Positions 1 to 8,634 are shown, counted from the first letter of the stretch. The stretch: 32,546 nucleotides of DNA from Aneurinibacillus terranovensis DSM 18919 (GCF_000430625.1 NZ_AUMJ01000064.1:1-32546), one strand, 5' to 3'. Made by a program: numbers and translations. Notes: generated from the sequence alone by a model not told the origin.

Positions 1-253
<253 letters not shown>

Positions 254-359
254 CAATACTATACAACGTGAACAACATGATTTTTCCATACAAAGCGCAA
301 TGTTTTTTCTGATTCAGTTTTCAAGGTATAATATATAAGCCTATTTTTATGTTGTCTAT

Positions 360-448
360 GGAGAGTTACCCAAGAGGCTATAAGGGGCTCCCCTGCTAAG
401 GGAGTAGACGGGTCAAACTGTGCGAGGGTTCGAATCCCTCACTCTCCG
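360..448 (+). tRNA. tRNA-Ser (GCT)
   Basis: The acceptor stem GGAGAGT/ACTCTCC closes an 89-nt class II tRNA with a long variable arm, as expected for serine. The anticodon loop reads CTGCTAA, giving anticodon GCT (reads AGC/AGU). The 3' CCA is not encoded (G is followed by TCA), unlike the other tRNAs of the cluster, so CCA must be added after transcription. It is the first gene after the 23S rRNA. Confidence 0.95.
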
Positions 449-493
449 TCAGTTTTTATTTGACTTTGGAATACTTTTTTAAATGATAATAAT

Positions 494-570
494 GGCGGTG
501 TAGCTCAGCTGGCTAGAGCGTACGGTTCATACCCGTAAGGTCGGGGGTTCGATCCCCTCCGCCGCTACCA
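494..570 (+). tRNA. tRNA-Met (CAT), elongator type
   Basis: A 77-nt cloverleaf with anticodon CAT (loop TTCATAC) and encoded CCA. It is nearly identical to the B. subtilis elongator tRNA-Met as I remember it. The acceptor stem is fully paired at position 1 by a G-U wobble, which argues against an initiator tRNA, where positions 1 and 72 are mismatched. Confidence 0.93.
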
Positions 571-602
571 GCCTATTCATTATGGATAGAATGGAAGAAT
601 AA

Positions 603-676
603 AGGGGCATAGTTTAACGGTAGAACAGAGGTCTCCAAAACCTCCAGTGTGGGTTCGATTCCTACTGCCCCTGCCA
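603..676 (+). tRNA. tRNA-Trp (CCA)
   Basis: A 74-nt cloverleaf with acceptor stem AGGGGCA/TGCCCCT, anticodon loop CTCCAAA (anticodon CCA) and encoded 3' CCA. Third member of the tRNA array after the rRNA. Confidence 0.95.
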
Positions 677-694
677 AATTTAAATAAATACAAT

Positions 695-771
695 GGCGGT
701 CGTGGCGAAGTGGTTAACGCATCGGATTGTGGCTCCGACATTCGTGGGTTCGATTCCCATCGATCGCCCCA
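695..771 (+). tRNA. tRNA-His (GTG)
   Basis: A 77-nt cloverleaf with anticodon GTG (ATTGTGGC) and encoded CCA. The acceptor stem has eight base pairs because of the extra 5' G opposite C73. This G-1 is the identity element of histidine tRNA, so the gene starts at the first G of GGCGGTCG. Confidence 0.95.
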
Positions 772-775
772 TAAG

Positions 776-852
776 GTCCCAGTAGCTCAGTTGGATAGAG
801 CAACGGCCTTCTAAGCCGTGTGTCGGGAGTTCGAATCTCTTCTGGGACGCCA
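776..852 (+). tRNA. tRNA-Arg (TCT), copy 1
   Basis: A 77-nt cloverleaf with acceptor stem GTCCCAG/CTGGGAC, anticodon loop CTTCTAA (anticodon TCT, reads AGA/AGG) and encoded CCA. It is identical to the isolated copy at 16153-16229 except for one base: T at 841 where the other copy has C. This turns a G-C pair of the T-stem into G-U. Confidence 0.95.
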
Positions 853-873
853 TTTTTATAATGTTTTTAGTAC

Positions 874-962
874 GGAGGGATACCGAAGTGGTCATAACGG
901 GGCGGTCTTGAAAACCGTTAGGGTGCAAGCCCACGCGGGTTCGAATCCTGCTCCCTCCGCCA
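874..962 (+). tRNA. tRNA-Ser (TGA)
   Basis: An 89-nt class II tRNA with acceptor stem GGAGGGA/TCCCTCC, long variable arm, anticodon loop CTTGAAA (anticodon TGA, reads UCA) and encoded CCA. Last gene of the rRNA/tRNA unit. A strong intrinsic terminator follows about 60 bases downstream. Confidence 0.95.
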
Positions 963-1020
963 TTTTTTACGTTTAATACCGATAATATCGGCTACTTACA
1001 TAAACATCAGCCACACAACG

Positions 1021-1066
1021 AAAACCTCTTGCCTTTATACGCATAAAAGGCAAGAGGTTTTCTTAT
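1021..1066 (+). terminator. Terminator of the rRNA-tRNA operon
   Basis: A perfect 16-bp stem (1021-1036 with 1046-1061) encloses a 9-nt loop and runs into a T-rich tail (TTTTCTTATTT). It lies just after the last tRNA and before the DUF2953 gene, so it separates the stable-RNA operon from the next protein genes. Confidence 0.9.
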
Positions 1067-1143
1067 TTACATAACAGGGCAACAAGGCGATCACCAGCGC
1101 ATGCGGTTTGTTGCTAGCCAGGTTTCTATATAATTCATTGTGT

Positions 1144-1172
1144 TTTTATGCGGCATGACGAGAGGTAAATAT
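1144..1172 (+). promoter_or_regulatory. Possible sigma-F/G-like promoter for the ytfI-ytfJ pair
   Basis: TTTTA (1144-1148), a 15-base spacer and GGTAAATAT (1164-1172) resemble the forespore sigma-F consensus GYWTA-N15-GGHRARAHTW with a few mismatches. The placement is suitable, about 33 bases before the start codon at 1205. It is plausible because ytfJ relatives are forespore genes in B. subtilis. A sigma-A-like TATAAT also occurs at 1129-1134 with only a weak -35 box, so the assignment is tentative. Confidence 0.3.
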
Positions 1173-1204
1173 GTCCATACTAAAGGTGAGAAGGGTGGAA
1201 AACC

Positions 1205-1876
1205 ATGAACGGGTGGACAATTACTTTCATCATCATTTTATGTATGCTGATCATTTTGCTGATCATTTTATGGACAACCTCCATTCGAATTCAAATTGTT
1301 TATAAAAGAGAAAATGAAAACGACCGTTTTGAAGTTGAAATTTCGATATGGAGAGGCTTACTGCGCTATCATTTAAACATCCCTCTTTTGGATCTGCAAA
1401 GCTTAACCAAGGGAGTTACTATGTCCCATCGAGCCAAGAGTGCTGACGGTGATAATATAAGCCGGAAAAGAAAGGAGAGAATAACTCCGCACACGGTATA
1501 TAGACTTCGGGAGCGTTTTTTGGGATTGTTGGATAACATTCATGATTTCAGTGAAATTTTAAAACGTACACTTAAAACCATACGCTGTGAAAGGCTTGAA
1601 TGGACAACCCGGGTTGGAATAAGGGAAGCCTCAGCTACCGGTACCTTGACGGGGCTGGTGTGGGGAGTAAAAAGTGGGATTATTGCAGTAATTGCTCATT
1701 ATATTAGTATGTACGCTATTCCACGCCTTCAGGTGATTCCGGACTTTAACAATGAGCAGTTTAATACGCAGTTTTTGTGCATAGTTAAATTTAGGCTCGG
1801 GAATGCTATTATCGCAGGTATTCGTCTTCTTCTCAATTTACGTAAAGGGCGTGAGAGTTATGGATCATCCGATTGA
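1205..1876 (+). CDS. ytfI: DUF2953 family membrane-anchored protein (YtfI-like)
   Basis: A 223-aa protein of unknown function. One strongly hydrophobic N-terminal segment (about residues 5-25, rich in I and L) should act as a membrane anchor or uncleaved signal. The rest is soluble and contains a basic linker around residues 75-100. The family assignment (DUF2953) rests on this architecture and on the neighbour: in B. subtilis ytfI lies directly before ytfJ, as here. The start ATG follows AAGGGTGG. The 3' end overlaps the next gene by 17 bases, so the two are almost certainly cotranscribed and translationally coupled. A forespore role is inferred from the partner only. Confidence 0.75.
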   Translation: MNGWTITFIIILCMLIILLIILWTTSIRIQIVYKRENENDRFEVEISIWRGLLRYHLNIPLLDLQSLTKGVTMSHRAKSADGDNISRKRKERITPHTVYRLRERFLGLLDNIHDFSEILKRTLKTIRCERLEWTTRVGIREASATGTLTGLVWGVKSGIIAVIAHYISMYAIPRLQVIPDFNNEQFNTQFLCIVKFRLGNAIIAGIRLLLNLRKGRESYGSSD

Positions 1877-2282
1877 AAATTTAATGAAAACTGCGATGGA
1901 AAACATTAAAGAGATGGTTGATGTGAATACAATTGTTGGCGAACCCGTGGAAACTCCAGACGGAAGTGTCATTCTACCGGTTTCAAAAGTTGGATTCGGT
2001 TTTGCCGCCGGCGGAAGCCAGTTCGAAGGCGGAAATGACGGGACGAAACTAAATGGCACGGATGCGAAAGGCAAATCAGAAATGCCTTTTGGCGGAGGAA
2101 GCGGCGGAGGCATTTCCATAACACCGGTTGCGTTTTTAGTCGTAAGTAAAGATGGTATCCGGTCGATTTCCCTTCAGGGCCAATCGCATTTGTATGAACG
2201 TATGTTGGATTTGGCACCAACCGTGATTGAAAAAATACAGTCTATGATAGGCAATGAAAAAAGCGGAGACGTGATTCAGTAG
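1860..2282 (+). CDS. ytfJ: GerW family sporulation protein (YtfJ)
   Basis: A 140-aa protein of the GerW/YtfJ family, which B. subtilis makes in the forespore and which is needed for normal spore germination. The N-terminus MDHPIENLMKTAMENIKEMV, the motif VGEPVETPDGSVILPVSKVG (residues 22-41) and the Gly-rich stretch after it (about 45-85) are typical of the family. The start was set at ATG 1860 because AAAGGGCG lies just upstream and the family N-terminus begins there, although the frame stays open further upstream. It overlaps the DUF2953 gene. A bidirectional terminator follows. Confidence 0.92.
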   Translation: MDHPIENLMKTAMENIKEMVDVNTIVGEPVETPDGSVILPVSKVGFGFAAGGSQFEGGNDGTKLNGTDAKGKSEMPFGGGSGGGISITPVAFLVVSKDGIRSISLQGQSHLYERMLDLAPTVIEKIQSMIGNEKSGDVIQ

Positions 2283-2323
2283 ACGGCAAAGAGAACTTTT
2301 TAAAATTAGGATAAAGGAATGGC

Positions 2324-2356
2324 AAAAAGAGCACCTTTCCAGTGCTCTTTTTGTTT
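2324..2356. terminator. Bidirectional terminator between ytfJ and pyc
   Basis: An 11-bp stem AAAAAGAGCAC/GTGCTCTTTTT (2324-2334 with 2342-2352) with a 7-nt loop has A-rich and T-rich flanks. It can end transcription from both convergent genes. Confidence 0.88.
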
Positions 2357-2370
2357 TAAATAAGCTTGAA

Positions 2371-5300
2371 TTATTTCTTACTAATGGTAAGCAGCAAGTC
2401 ATTCGTTTCGATTGAATCACCGGCGGCTACGTGGATTTCCTGAACAACTCCGTCAAAAGGAGCCTGCATGGTTGTTTCCATTTTCATCGCTTCTGTTACC
2501 ATGACGTGCTCGCCTTTTTTAACTTTGTCGCCTTTTTCGACCATAACTTTCAGGACTTTACCCGGCATTGAGGCACCGATTTGCCCCGGATTTGCCGGAT
2601 CGGCTTTGGCACGCTTCAGAACGGTAACTTCGGCGGAGGCGTCACGTATGTTAATTTCCCGTGGTTGGCCGTTTAACTCAAAATAAATCGTTCGCATGCC
2701 ATCAGGACCGCTCTCACCTATTGAAACAAGCTTTACGATAAGTGTTTTTCCCTTCTCAATGTTGACGGCAATTTCTTCTCCCAGACGCAGTCCGTAGAAA
2801 AACGTTGGTGTGTCAATAACCGATACATCACTGAATTCGTCCTGACGCTTTTTCATATCCAGGAACACCTGCGGGTACATAATGTAGGACAATACATCAA
2901 ATTCAGTGACTTTTCTATCCAATTTTTCTTCAAGCATAGCTTGAACTTCTTCAAAATTAACCGGCGGAAGCAGTTCGCCCGGACGGCTTGTGAAAAAGTC
3001 GCGTCCTTTCAAAATAATCTGCTGCAATTTTTCCGGAAAACCGCCATAAGGTTGGCCAAGGTAGCCCTGGAAAAAGGTAATGACGGACTCAGGGAAATTA
3101 ATATGTTCACCCTTTGTATATACGTCCTCTTCCGTCAGGTTATTTTGAACCATGAAAAGAGCCATATCTCCAACTACTTTAGAGGATGGAGTCACTTTAA
3201 CAATATCGCCAAACATATGGTTGACAATGGTATACATTTTTTTGACTTCATCCCAGCGATCTCCCAGACCGACCGCTTTGGCCTGCTGTTGCAGGTTCGT
3301 ATATTGCCCGCCTGGCATTTCATGTTTATACACTTCGGCATTGCTTGCTTTCATTCCTGTTTCAAACCCGGCATAATACTGACGGACATCTTCCCAATAA
3401 TCGGCAAGCTGCTGGTAATGGTCCTGATTAAACCCGGTTGCCCGTTCATTATGTTCCAGAGCGGAAACAAGGGAATTCAGGCTCGGCTGGGAGGTGAGGC
3501 CGGACATGGAGCTAAGCGCCGTATCCACGATATCAACTCCTGCCTCAGCCGCTTTCACTAACAAAGCGGCTCCATTTCCGCTCGTATCGTGCGTATGCAA
3601 ATGAATAGGAATTCCTATTTCTTCTTTGAGCGCTTTAATCAGCGTATAGCCTGCGTACGGCTTAAGTAATCCGGCCATGTCTTTAATGGCAAGGATGTGA
3701 GCTCCGGACTTCTCCAGTTCTTTCGCGAGATTTATATAATACTGCAAATTATATTTATCGCGCTTTGGATCAAATATATCCCCTGTGTAGCAAATGGCTG
3801 CTTCCGCAATCGCATTCGCTTCACGGACAGATTCGATAGCAAGTCGCATTCCTTCCACCCAGTTGAGGCTGTCAAAAATTCGGAATACATCAATCCCTGC
3901 CTCAGCTGATTTTTGAATGAATTTTTTTATGACATTATCGGGATAATTCGTATATCCGACCGCATTGGCTCCGCGGAATAACATTTGAAACAGGACATTA
4001 GGAATTTTTTCGCGAAGCTGGATCAAACGCTCCCATGGGTCTTCATTTAAAAACCGCATGCTTGTATCAAAGGTGGCCCCGCCCCACAGTTCAAGGGAAA
4101 ATAAGTCGGGGGCCAATTTTCCGGTAGCTTCCGCGATTTGCAGCAGGTCATACGTTCTTACCCGGGTTGCAAACAAAGATTGGTGAGCGTCGCGGAACGT
4201 TGTATCTGTAATAAGCAGTTTTTTCTGCTCTTTAATCCATTTCACCACACCTTCAGGTCCGCGTTCGGATAAAATTTGTTTGGTTCCTGAAGGATATGAT
4301 TGCTTGATAGAAGTAACGGGAATACGCGGTTCATTAAAGGCCGGTTTTTTATCCGATTTGGGCAGTCCCGGGTGGCCGTTGACAATCGTTTGCCCGATGT
4401 AGGTCAGAATTTTTGTTCCCCGGTTGTGTTTCGTTGGGAATACAAAAAGCTCTTTATTTGTATCAATGAAAGACGTATCGTATTCACCGCTTAAAAAGTC
4501 GGGATGCTGCACCACATTTTCCAGAAATGGAATGTTCGTCTTAACGCCGCGAATCCGAAATTCCTTAAGCGTGCGAAGCATTTTGCTGGCTGCCCGCTCA
4601 AATGTAAGCGCATGGGTTGACACTTTTACGAGCAGCGAATCATAGTGTGGCGTGATGCTCGCACCCGGTGCCCCAATCCCGGCATCCAGACGGACACCGA
4701 ATCCGCTGGCTGAACGGTAGGCGAGAAGGCGGCCTGTATCCGGAAGGAAATTTTTTTCCGGGTCCTCAGTAGTGACTCGGCATTGGATCGCATAGCCCCG
4801 CATCTGAATGCTTGACTGGGACGGAATATTTAATTCCTTATCTTCCAATGCATACCCTTCCGCAATCCGGATCTGTGATTGCACAATGTCAATGCCTGTG
4901 ATCATCTCGGTAATGGTGTGTTCAACCTGAACACGTGGATTTACCTCAATAAAATAAAATTTCCCATCTGGCGTAACAAGGAATTCAACGGTGCCCGCGT
5001 TCACATATCCACATGAACGGCAAAGACGCAGGGCAGCGTCGCATATATCTTCGCGCTGTCTTTCTGTAAGAGACAGGCTCGGCGCAACCTCTACCACTTT
5101 CTGGTGGCGCCGTTGAATCGAACAGTCCCGCTCAAACAGGTGGACAACATGTCCGTATTGGTCAGCGAGAATCTGAACTTCGATATGCTTGGGCTTCTCA
5201 AGGTACTTTTCCAGGTATACGGCCGTATTACCGAAAGAGGATTTCGCTTCCGAACGAGCCCGGTCAAGCGCTTCCTGCAGTTCACTGGCTTTGCGGACGA

Positions 5301-5826
5301 TACGCATCCCGCGCCCACCGCCTCCGGATGCAGCTTTTATGATGATCGGATAGCCGTTTTCTTTTACAAAACGCAGGGCATCCTCTAATTTACTAATCGG
5401 TTCCGCCGTTCCCGGAATAACGGGGATGTCCGCTTCAATCGCCATCTGGCGGGCGATTACTTTATCGCCAAACATTTGAATATGACGGGAGTTCGGTCCG
5501 ATAAAAACAATATTTTCTTCTTCACAGCGTGTAGCGAATTGTTCATTTTCAGATAAGAAACCGTATCCGGGATGGATGGCATCTACATCATGGCGTTTTG
5601 CCATTTCAATGATCGCTTCAATGTCCAGATAAGCTTCAATCGGCCCTTTACCGAGCCCGATCTGGTACGCTTCATCTGCCTTAAAGCGGTGCAGGGCAAC
5701 ATTATCCTGTTCAGAATAAATGGCAACCGTACGAATTCCTAATTCGGTACAGGCACGGAAAATTCGAATGGCAATTTCTCCACGGTTTGCCACAAGTACT
5801 TTCCTGAACTTTTTTATTTCTGGCAT
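2371..5826 (-). CDS. pyc: Pyruvate carboxylase
   Basis: A 1151-aa biotin enzyme that carboxylates pyruvate to oxaloacetate with ATP and bicarbonate, refilling the TCA cycle; the B. subtilis enzyme is about 1148 aa. Domain order: biotin carboxylase (about 1-450, with VLVANRGEIAIR, the ATP-grasp loop KAASGGGGRGMR and EVNPRVQVEHT), carboxyltransferase (about 520-800, with DTTFRDAHQSL and the metal motif HLHTHDT), the conserved PC/tetramerisation region, and the C-terminal biotinyl domain with AMKMET, where the biotinylated lysine is about residue 1115. The start was set at ATG 5826, with GGGAGAGG a few bases upstream. A TTG 24 bases further up would place the ribosome site inside the gene. It is a single gene, not split into pycA/pycB, and all catalytic motifs look intact. 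Confidence 0.98.
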   Translation of the reverse strand: MPEIKKFRKVLVANRGEIAIRIFRACTELGIRTVAIYSEQDNVALHRFKADEAYQIGLGKGPIEAYLDIEAIIEMAKRHDVDAIHPGYGFLSENEQFATRCEEENIVFIGPNSRHIQMFGDKVIARQMAIEADIPVIPGTAEPISKLEDALRFVKENGYPIIIKAASGGGGRGMRIVRKASELQEALDRARSEAKSSFGNTAVYLEKYLEKPKHIEVQILADQYGHVVHLFERDCSIQRRHQKVVEVAPSLSLTERQREDICDAALRLCRSCGYVNAGTVEFLVTPDGKFYFIEVNPRVQVEHTITEMITGIDIVQSQIRIAEGYALEDKELNIPSQSSIQMRGYAIQCRVTTEDPEKNFLPDTGRLLAYRSASGFGVRLDAGIGAPGASITPHYDSLLVKVSTHALTFERAASKMLRTLKEFRIRGVKTNIPFLENVVQHPDFLSGEYDTSFIDTNKELFVFPTKHNRGTKILTYIGQTIVNGHPGLPKSDKKPAFNEPRIPVTSIKQSYPSGTKQILSERGPEGVVKWIKEQKKLLITDTTFRDAHQSLFATRVRTYDLLQIAEATGKLAPDLFSLELWGGATFDTSMRFLNEDPWERLIQLREKIPNVLFQMLFRGANAVGYTNYPDNVIKKFIQKSAEAGIDVFRIFDSLNWVEGMRLAIESVREANAIAEAAICYTGDIFDPKRDKYNLQYYINLAKELEKSGAHILAIKDMAGLLKPYAGYTLIKALKEEIGIPIHLHTHDTSGNGAALLVKAAEAGVDIVDTALSSMSGLTSQPSLNSLVSALEHNERATGFNQDHYQQLADYWEDVRQYYAGFETGMKASNAEVYKHEMPGGQYTNLQQQAKAVGLGDRWDEVKKMYTIVNHMFGDIVKVTPSSKVVGDMALFMVQNNLTEEDVYTKGEHINFPESVITFFQGYLGQPYGGFPEKLQQIILKGRDFFTSRPGELLPPVNFEEVQAMLEEKLDRKVTEFDVLSYIMYPQVFLDMKKRQDEFSDVSVIDTPTFFYGLRLGEEIAVNIEKGKTLIVKLVSIGESGPDGMRTIYFELNGQPREINIRDASAEVTVLKRAKADPANPGQIGASMPGKVLKVMVEKGDKVKKGEHVMVTEAMKMETTMQAPFDGVVQEIHVAAGDSIETNDLLLTISKK

Positions 5827-5999
5827 TGACCTCTCCCTTTCTATCTCCAAGTACTAGCATACTATATGTTAACTATAATAACACAGATAATTGAATATTT
5901 ATAACACATAAAATTATGATAATAGAACCCAAATGATTCTGTCGGATTTTTTCTTGTATAATAGAATGATGTGAATGGTAGAGAGGTGTAAAAAAAACT

Positions 6000-6902
6000 A
6001 TGAAAGAGAAACAGCCTGCCAGAACCGCCCAGGTACTAACGTTTGCAGCCACCGGCGGGGAAGGGGAAGAGAATATACGTAATTTGCTTCGACAAAAGCA
6101 CGGTATTTCACGCAGTTTGCTCGTAGAATTAAAACATGTGAAAGGCATTCGCTTGAACGGAAAATCGACGTATCTGGATCATCCGCTGGTGGCGGGAGAT
6201 ACTGTGGAACTTTATCTTCCGGAAGAAGAGTCGGAAAATATTGTGCCCGAGCCGATTCCTTTCGCGATTGTTTATGAAGACGAGGACGTTCTCGTTGTAA
6301 ACAAACCTCCTGCTATGTGTGTCCATCCGACAATGCTCCATGGACAGGGAACATTGGGTAATGGCGTCGTGTATTATTGGCAGCAGCAGGGGATTTCACG
6401 CAAATTCAGGCCTGTCAACCGGTTAGATAAGGATACATCCGGACTGATTATTATTGCAAAAAGCCAGTTTTCTCACCAACAGTTGGCCATAAGCCAGCAG
6501 CAGAATCAATTGGTCCGGCACTATGAAGCGCTCGTTCATGGCCGTCCGGCCCATAATGAAGGAACGATAGAGGCACCGATCGCACGCAAAAATGATTCGC
6601 TGATGGAACGCATGGTAAGTGAGAACGGGCAGTGGGCCCGTACGCACTACCGGGTACTCGCGTATTATGAGGCGTTTACCCATGTTTCGCTTACATTGGA
6701 TACGGGTCGTACCCACCAAATCCGCGTCCATATGAGCCATATCGGCCATCCACTTCTAGGTGACGACCTTTATGGCGGGAGTAAAGTCATGATAAAACGT
6801 CAAGCGCTCCATGCAAAAAAATTATCTTTTCCACATCCGCGCCATAAAGAAATGATGTCGTTTGAAACACTGCTTCCGGACGATATGAACAGTTTGTTTT
6901 AA
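6000..6902 (+). CDS. RluA/RluD family pseudouridine synthase
   Basis: A 300-aa RNA pseudouridine synthase that isomerises uridine in rRNA or tRNA. The N-terminal part (about 20-80) looks like an S4 RNA-binding domain (SRSLLVELKHVKGIRLNGK). The catalytic domain carries the signature RPVNRLDKDTSGLIIIAK (about residues 138-155), with the catalytic Asp in RLDKDTSG, and the later RTHQIRVHMSHIGHPLLGD motif. The length fits B. subtilis YhcT, YjbO and YlyB, and I cannot tell which of these is the true ortholog, so the RNA target is unknown. GAGAGGTG precedes ATG 6000. A TATAAT at 5957-5962 may be the -10 box. Confidence 0.9.
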   Translation: MKEKQPARTAQVLTFAATGGEGEENIRNLLRQKHGISRSLLVELKHVKGIRLNGKSTYLDHPLVAGDTVELYLPEEESENIVPEPIPFAIVYEDEDVLVVNKPPAMCVHPTMLHGQGTLGNGVVYYWQQQGISRKFRPVNRLDKDTSGLIIIAKSQFSHQQLAISQQQNQLVRHYEALVHGRPAHNEGTIEAPIARKNDSLMERMVSENGQWARTHYRVLAYYEAFTHVSLTLDTGRTHQIRVHMSHIGHPLLGDDLYGGSKVMIKRQALHAKKLSFPHPRHKEMMSFETLLPDDMNSLF

Positions 6903-6970
6903 AGAAACGCCGCTTTACCTTTCCATCAAAAAAGAAGTAAGATCAAGTGGGATGGAGAGGGGGGAATTCA

Positions 6971-7249
6971 TTGAAAACGGCGATAAAATTGAGCCCATTT
7001 ATTTTGCTTATTCTTGGGTTGGCGATGTATAACTTTTCGATTTCGCATCAGGCGCTGAACGGGGGGAATGAGCGGGTAAAAACATTGTTTATAACATTGG
7101 AAATTATTATTCCGCTTATCGCGAGCGCTGCGGCCCAACAATTTAAGAGAGCCCAAAATAACCGATTTCTATTTGGGATGTTTGGCTTATTTGCAGGATT
7201 TTTAATTTCGCTCGATCTGTTTGTTGTTGCTATGTACAGAGAAGTATAG
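6971..7249 (+). CDS. Small integral membrane protein, unknown function
   Basis: A 92-aa protein with three hydrophobic segments (about residues 8-23, 40-58 and 69-88) and short polar loops. I recognise no family. The most likely start is TTG 6971, because the purine-rich ribosome site GGAGAGGGGGG lies 5-15 bases upstream. The GTG at 6947 would put that site inside the gene. It follows the pseudouridine synthase by about 70 bases in the same direction and may be cotranscribed with it. It ends before a GC-rich hairpin. Confidence 0.6.
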   Translation: MKTAIKLSPFILLILGLAMYNFSISHQALNGGNERVKTLFITLEIIIPLIASAAAQQFKRAQNNRFLFGMFGLFAGFLISLDLFVVAMYREV

Positions 7250-7267
7250 AGTTTCGAGATGCGGAAG

Positions 7268-7310
7268 GCTAGCGCCGGCACCTGCTGCTTGGCGCTAGCC
7301 AGTTTTCTTT
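7268..7310 (+). terminator. Terminator hairpin, member of a hairpin-repeat family
   Basis: GGCTAGCGCC (7268-7277) pairs perfectly with GGCGCTAGCC (7291-7300) and is followed by AGTTTTCTTT, a plausible intrinsic terminator for the small membrane protein gene. The same layout, including the loop portion CGCCAAGC read on the minus strand and the AGTTTTCTTT tail, recurs at 18587-18630. It therefore appears to be one copy of a dispersed hairpin element used here as a terminator. Confidence 0.75.
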
Positions 7311-7367
7311 ATGAGCAAACTTATCAGATAATTTTTATTTAAATGTAATTTTTTGTTGCGATTAGGC

Positions 7368-7395
7368 TTTAAAGTATAGGAGAACATGCTATAAT
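7368..7395 (+). promoter_or_regulatory. Sigma-A promoter of the ABC importer operon
   Basis: An extended -10 box TGCTATAAT (7387-7395) is preceded by TTTAAA (7368-7373) at a 16-base spacing. It lies about 80 bases before the lipoprotein start. I saw no T-box specifier stem, riboswitch or leader terminator between it and the gene. Confidence 0.6.
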
Positions 7396-7473
7396 AAACC
7401 TATTTAGTAGGCTGTATAAATCAGAAGCTAAAATCCGTAGAGGAAATCGGAGAAGAAAAATAGGGGGTTGCGT

Positions 7474-8523
7474 ATGAAAAAGAAGTTGATAGGTATTTTT
7501 CTTGCCGCACTGATGATGATGTTAAGCGCGTGTGGAGCAGGTTCACAACAAGCGTCCAAAACATCCACGGACGGAAAAACGGACACGGGAAAAAGTACAG
7601 AAAAAGTGTATAATATTGGAATAAGCCAGATTTTGGAACACCCTGCTTTGAATGATGCGCGGGACGGATTTATCAAAGCGCTAAAAGATAACGGATTCGA
7701 GGAAGGCAAGAATCTGAAAATCGATTATAAAAACGCGCAAAACGACATGTCGGCAAATAATACCATCGCCCAGGGATTTGTGGCCGATAAAAAAGATTTG
7801 ATTCTCGGTATATCCACACCAAGTGCGCAGGCTGCTCTGCAGAATACAAAAGATATTCCGATCATATTCACCGCGGTATCGGATCCGGTTGGAGCAAAAT
7901 TGGTTACTAATTTAGAAAAACCGGGGAAAAATGTGACGGGGAATTCCGATACTCCTCCAAAAGCTATTACGGATATTGTCCAGTCAATGAAAGATTTCTT
8001 TCCGAAGGCAAAAACAGTCGGTATCATCTACAACAGCGGAGAAGCGAACTCTGTTGCCAATGTTAAAAAAGCGAATGAAGCGCTGAAAAGTGTCGGCCTT
8101 CAGTCAAAAGAAGCAACCGTCACGAATACGAATGAAGTCAAACAAGCGGCGGAATCGCTTGTCAGTAAAGTGGACTTGATTTACGTACCGCAGGACAATA
8201 CGGCAGTATCTGCCATTAAATCCATTATTGCTGTGGCGGAAAAGAATAAAATCCCGCTTTTTGTCGGGGAAAAGGATTCGGTGCGGAGTGGAGGCTTCGC
8301 CGGTATGGGATTTGAATATTCCGATCTTGGATACGCAGCCGGTTTAATGGCTGTTAAAATTCTGAAAGACGGGGCTAAACCGGGTGATTTAGCAGTTGAA
8401 TACCCGAAAGATTTAAAACTTGTAATTAACAAAAGTGCAGCCAAGGCGATGGGAATAGATATAAACAAGCTTCCAAAAACCGCGATGGATAAGTGGAAGC
8501 CTGAAATGCTGGACGGGAAATAA
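7474..8523 (+). CDS. ABC transporter substrate-binding lipoprotein (TrpX-like)
   Basis: A 349-aa lipoprotein: basic N-terminus MKKK, hydrophobic stretch, and lipobox LSAC with the lipidated Cys at residue 19, then a Ser/Thr/Lys-rich linker. The mature part is a periplasmic-binding fold of the ABC_sub_bind type (KVYNIGISQILEHPALNDA; IIFTAVSDPVGAKLV; GVI-like segments). It should capture a small solute outside the cell and pass it to the permease encoded next. Streptococcal relatives (TrpX) bind tryptophan; the substrate here is not proven. The start was set at ATG 7474, which follows AGGGGG by 6 bases. A TTG at 7468 abuts that site and is less likely. Confidence 0.88.
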   Translation: MKKKLIGIFLAALMMMLSACGAGSQQASKTSTDGKTDTGKSTEKVYNIGISQILEHPALNDARDGFIKALKDNGFEEGKNLKIDYKNAQNDMSANNTIAQGFVADKKDLILGISTPSAQAALQNTKDIPIIFTAVSDPVGAKLVTNLEKPGKNVTGNSDTPPKAITDIVQSMKDFFPKAKTVGIIYNSGEANSVANVKKANEALKSVGLQSKEATVTNTNEVKQAAESLVSKVDLIYVPQDNTAVSAIKSIIAVAEKNKIPLFVGEKDSVRSGGFAGMGFEYSDLGYAAGLMAVKILKDGAKPGDLAVEYPKDLKLVINKSAAKAMGIDINKLPKTAMDKWKPEMLDGK

Positions 8524-8557
8524 AGCTGTAAGAAAAACGGATAGAGCAGGAAGACTT

Positions 8558-8585
8558 GAGAAAGGGGGCGTCGGCCTCCTTTCTC
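8558..8585 (+). promoter_or_regulatory. Intercistronic hairpin after the binding-protein gene
   Basis: GAGAAAGGGGG (8558-8568) pairs with CCTCCTTTCTC (8575-8585) through 11 pairs including one G-U, with a 6-nt loop and no T-tract. Such hairpins between a binding-protein gene and its permease commonly stabilise the 5' mRNA segment or reduce read-through, giving excess binding protein. That role is inferred here. Confidence 0.55.
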
Positions 8586-8634
8586 CTCCCTCCTCACATT
8601 ACAGAACATCAGCGAGGATTGAAAGGAGGATCTC

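Noticed and set aside
680-934. Minus-strand open frame across the tRNA cluster
   Set aside because: It is the antisense of tRNA-His, tRNA-Arg and tRNA-Ser; the same pseudo-protein string appears opposite the second tRNA-Arg (16081-16281).
1865-2420. Several minus-strand frames opposite ytfJ
   Set aside because: They are shadows of the Gly-rich ytfJ frame, have no ribosome sites, and cross the terminator.
2941-3561. 206-codon plus-strand frame inside pyc
   Set aside because: It lies entirely within the conserved pyruvate carboxylase coding region, with atypical composition and no Shine-Dalgarno site.
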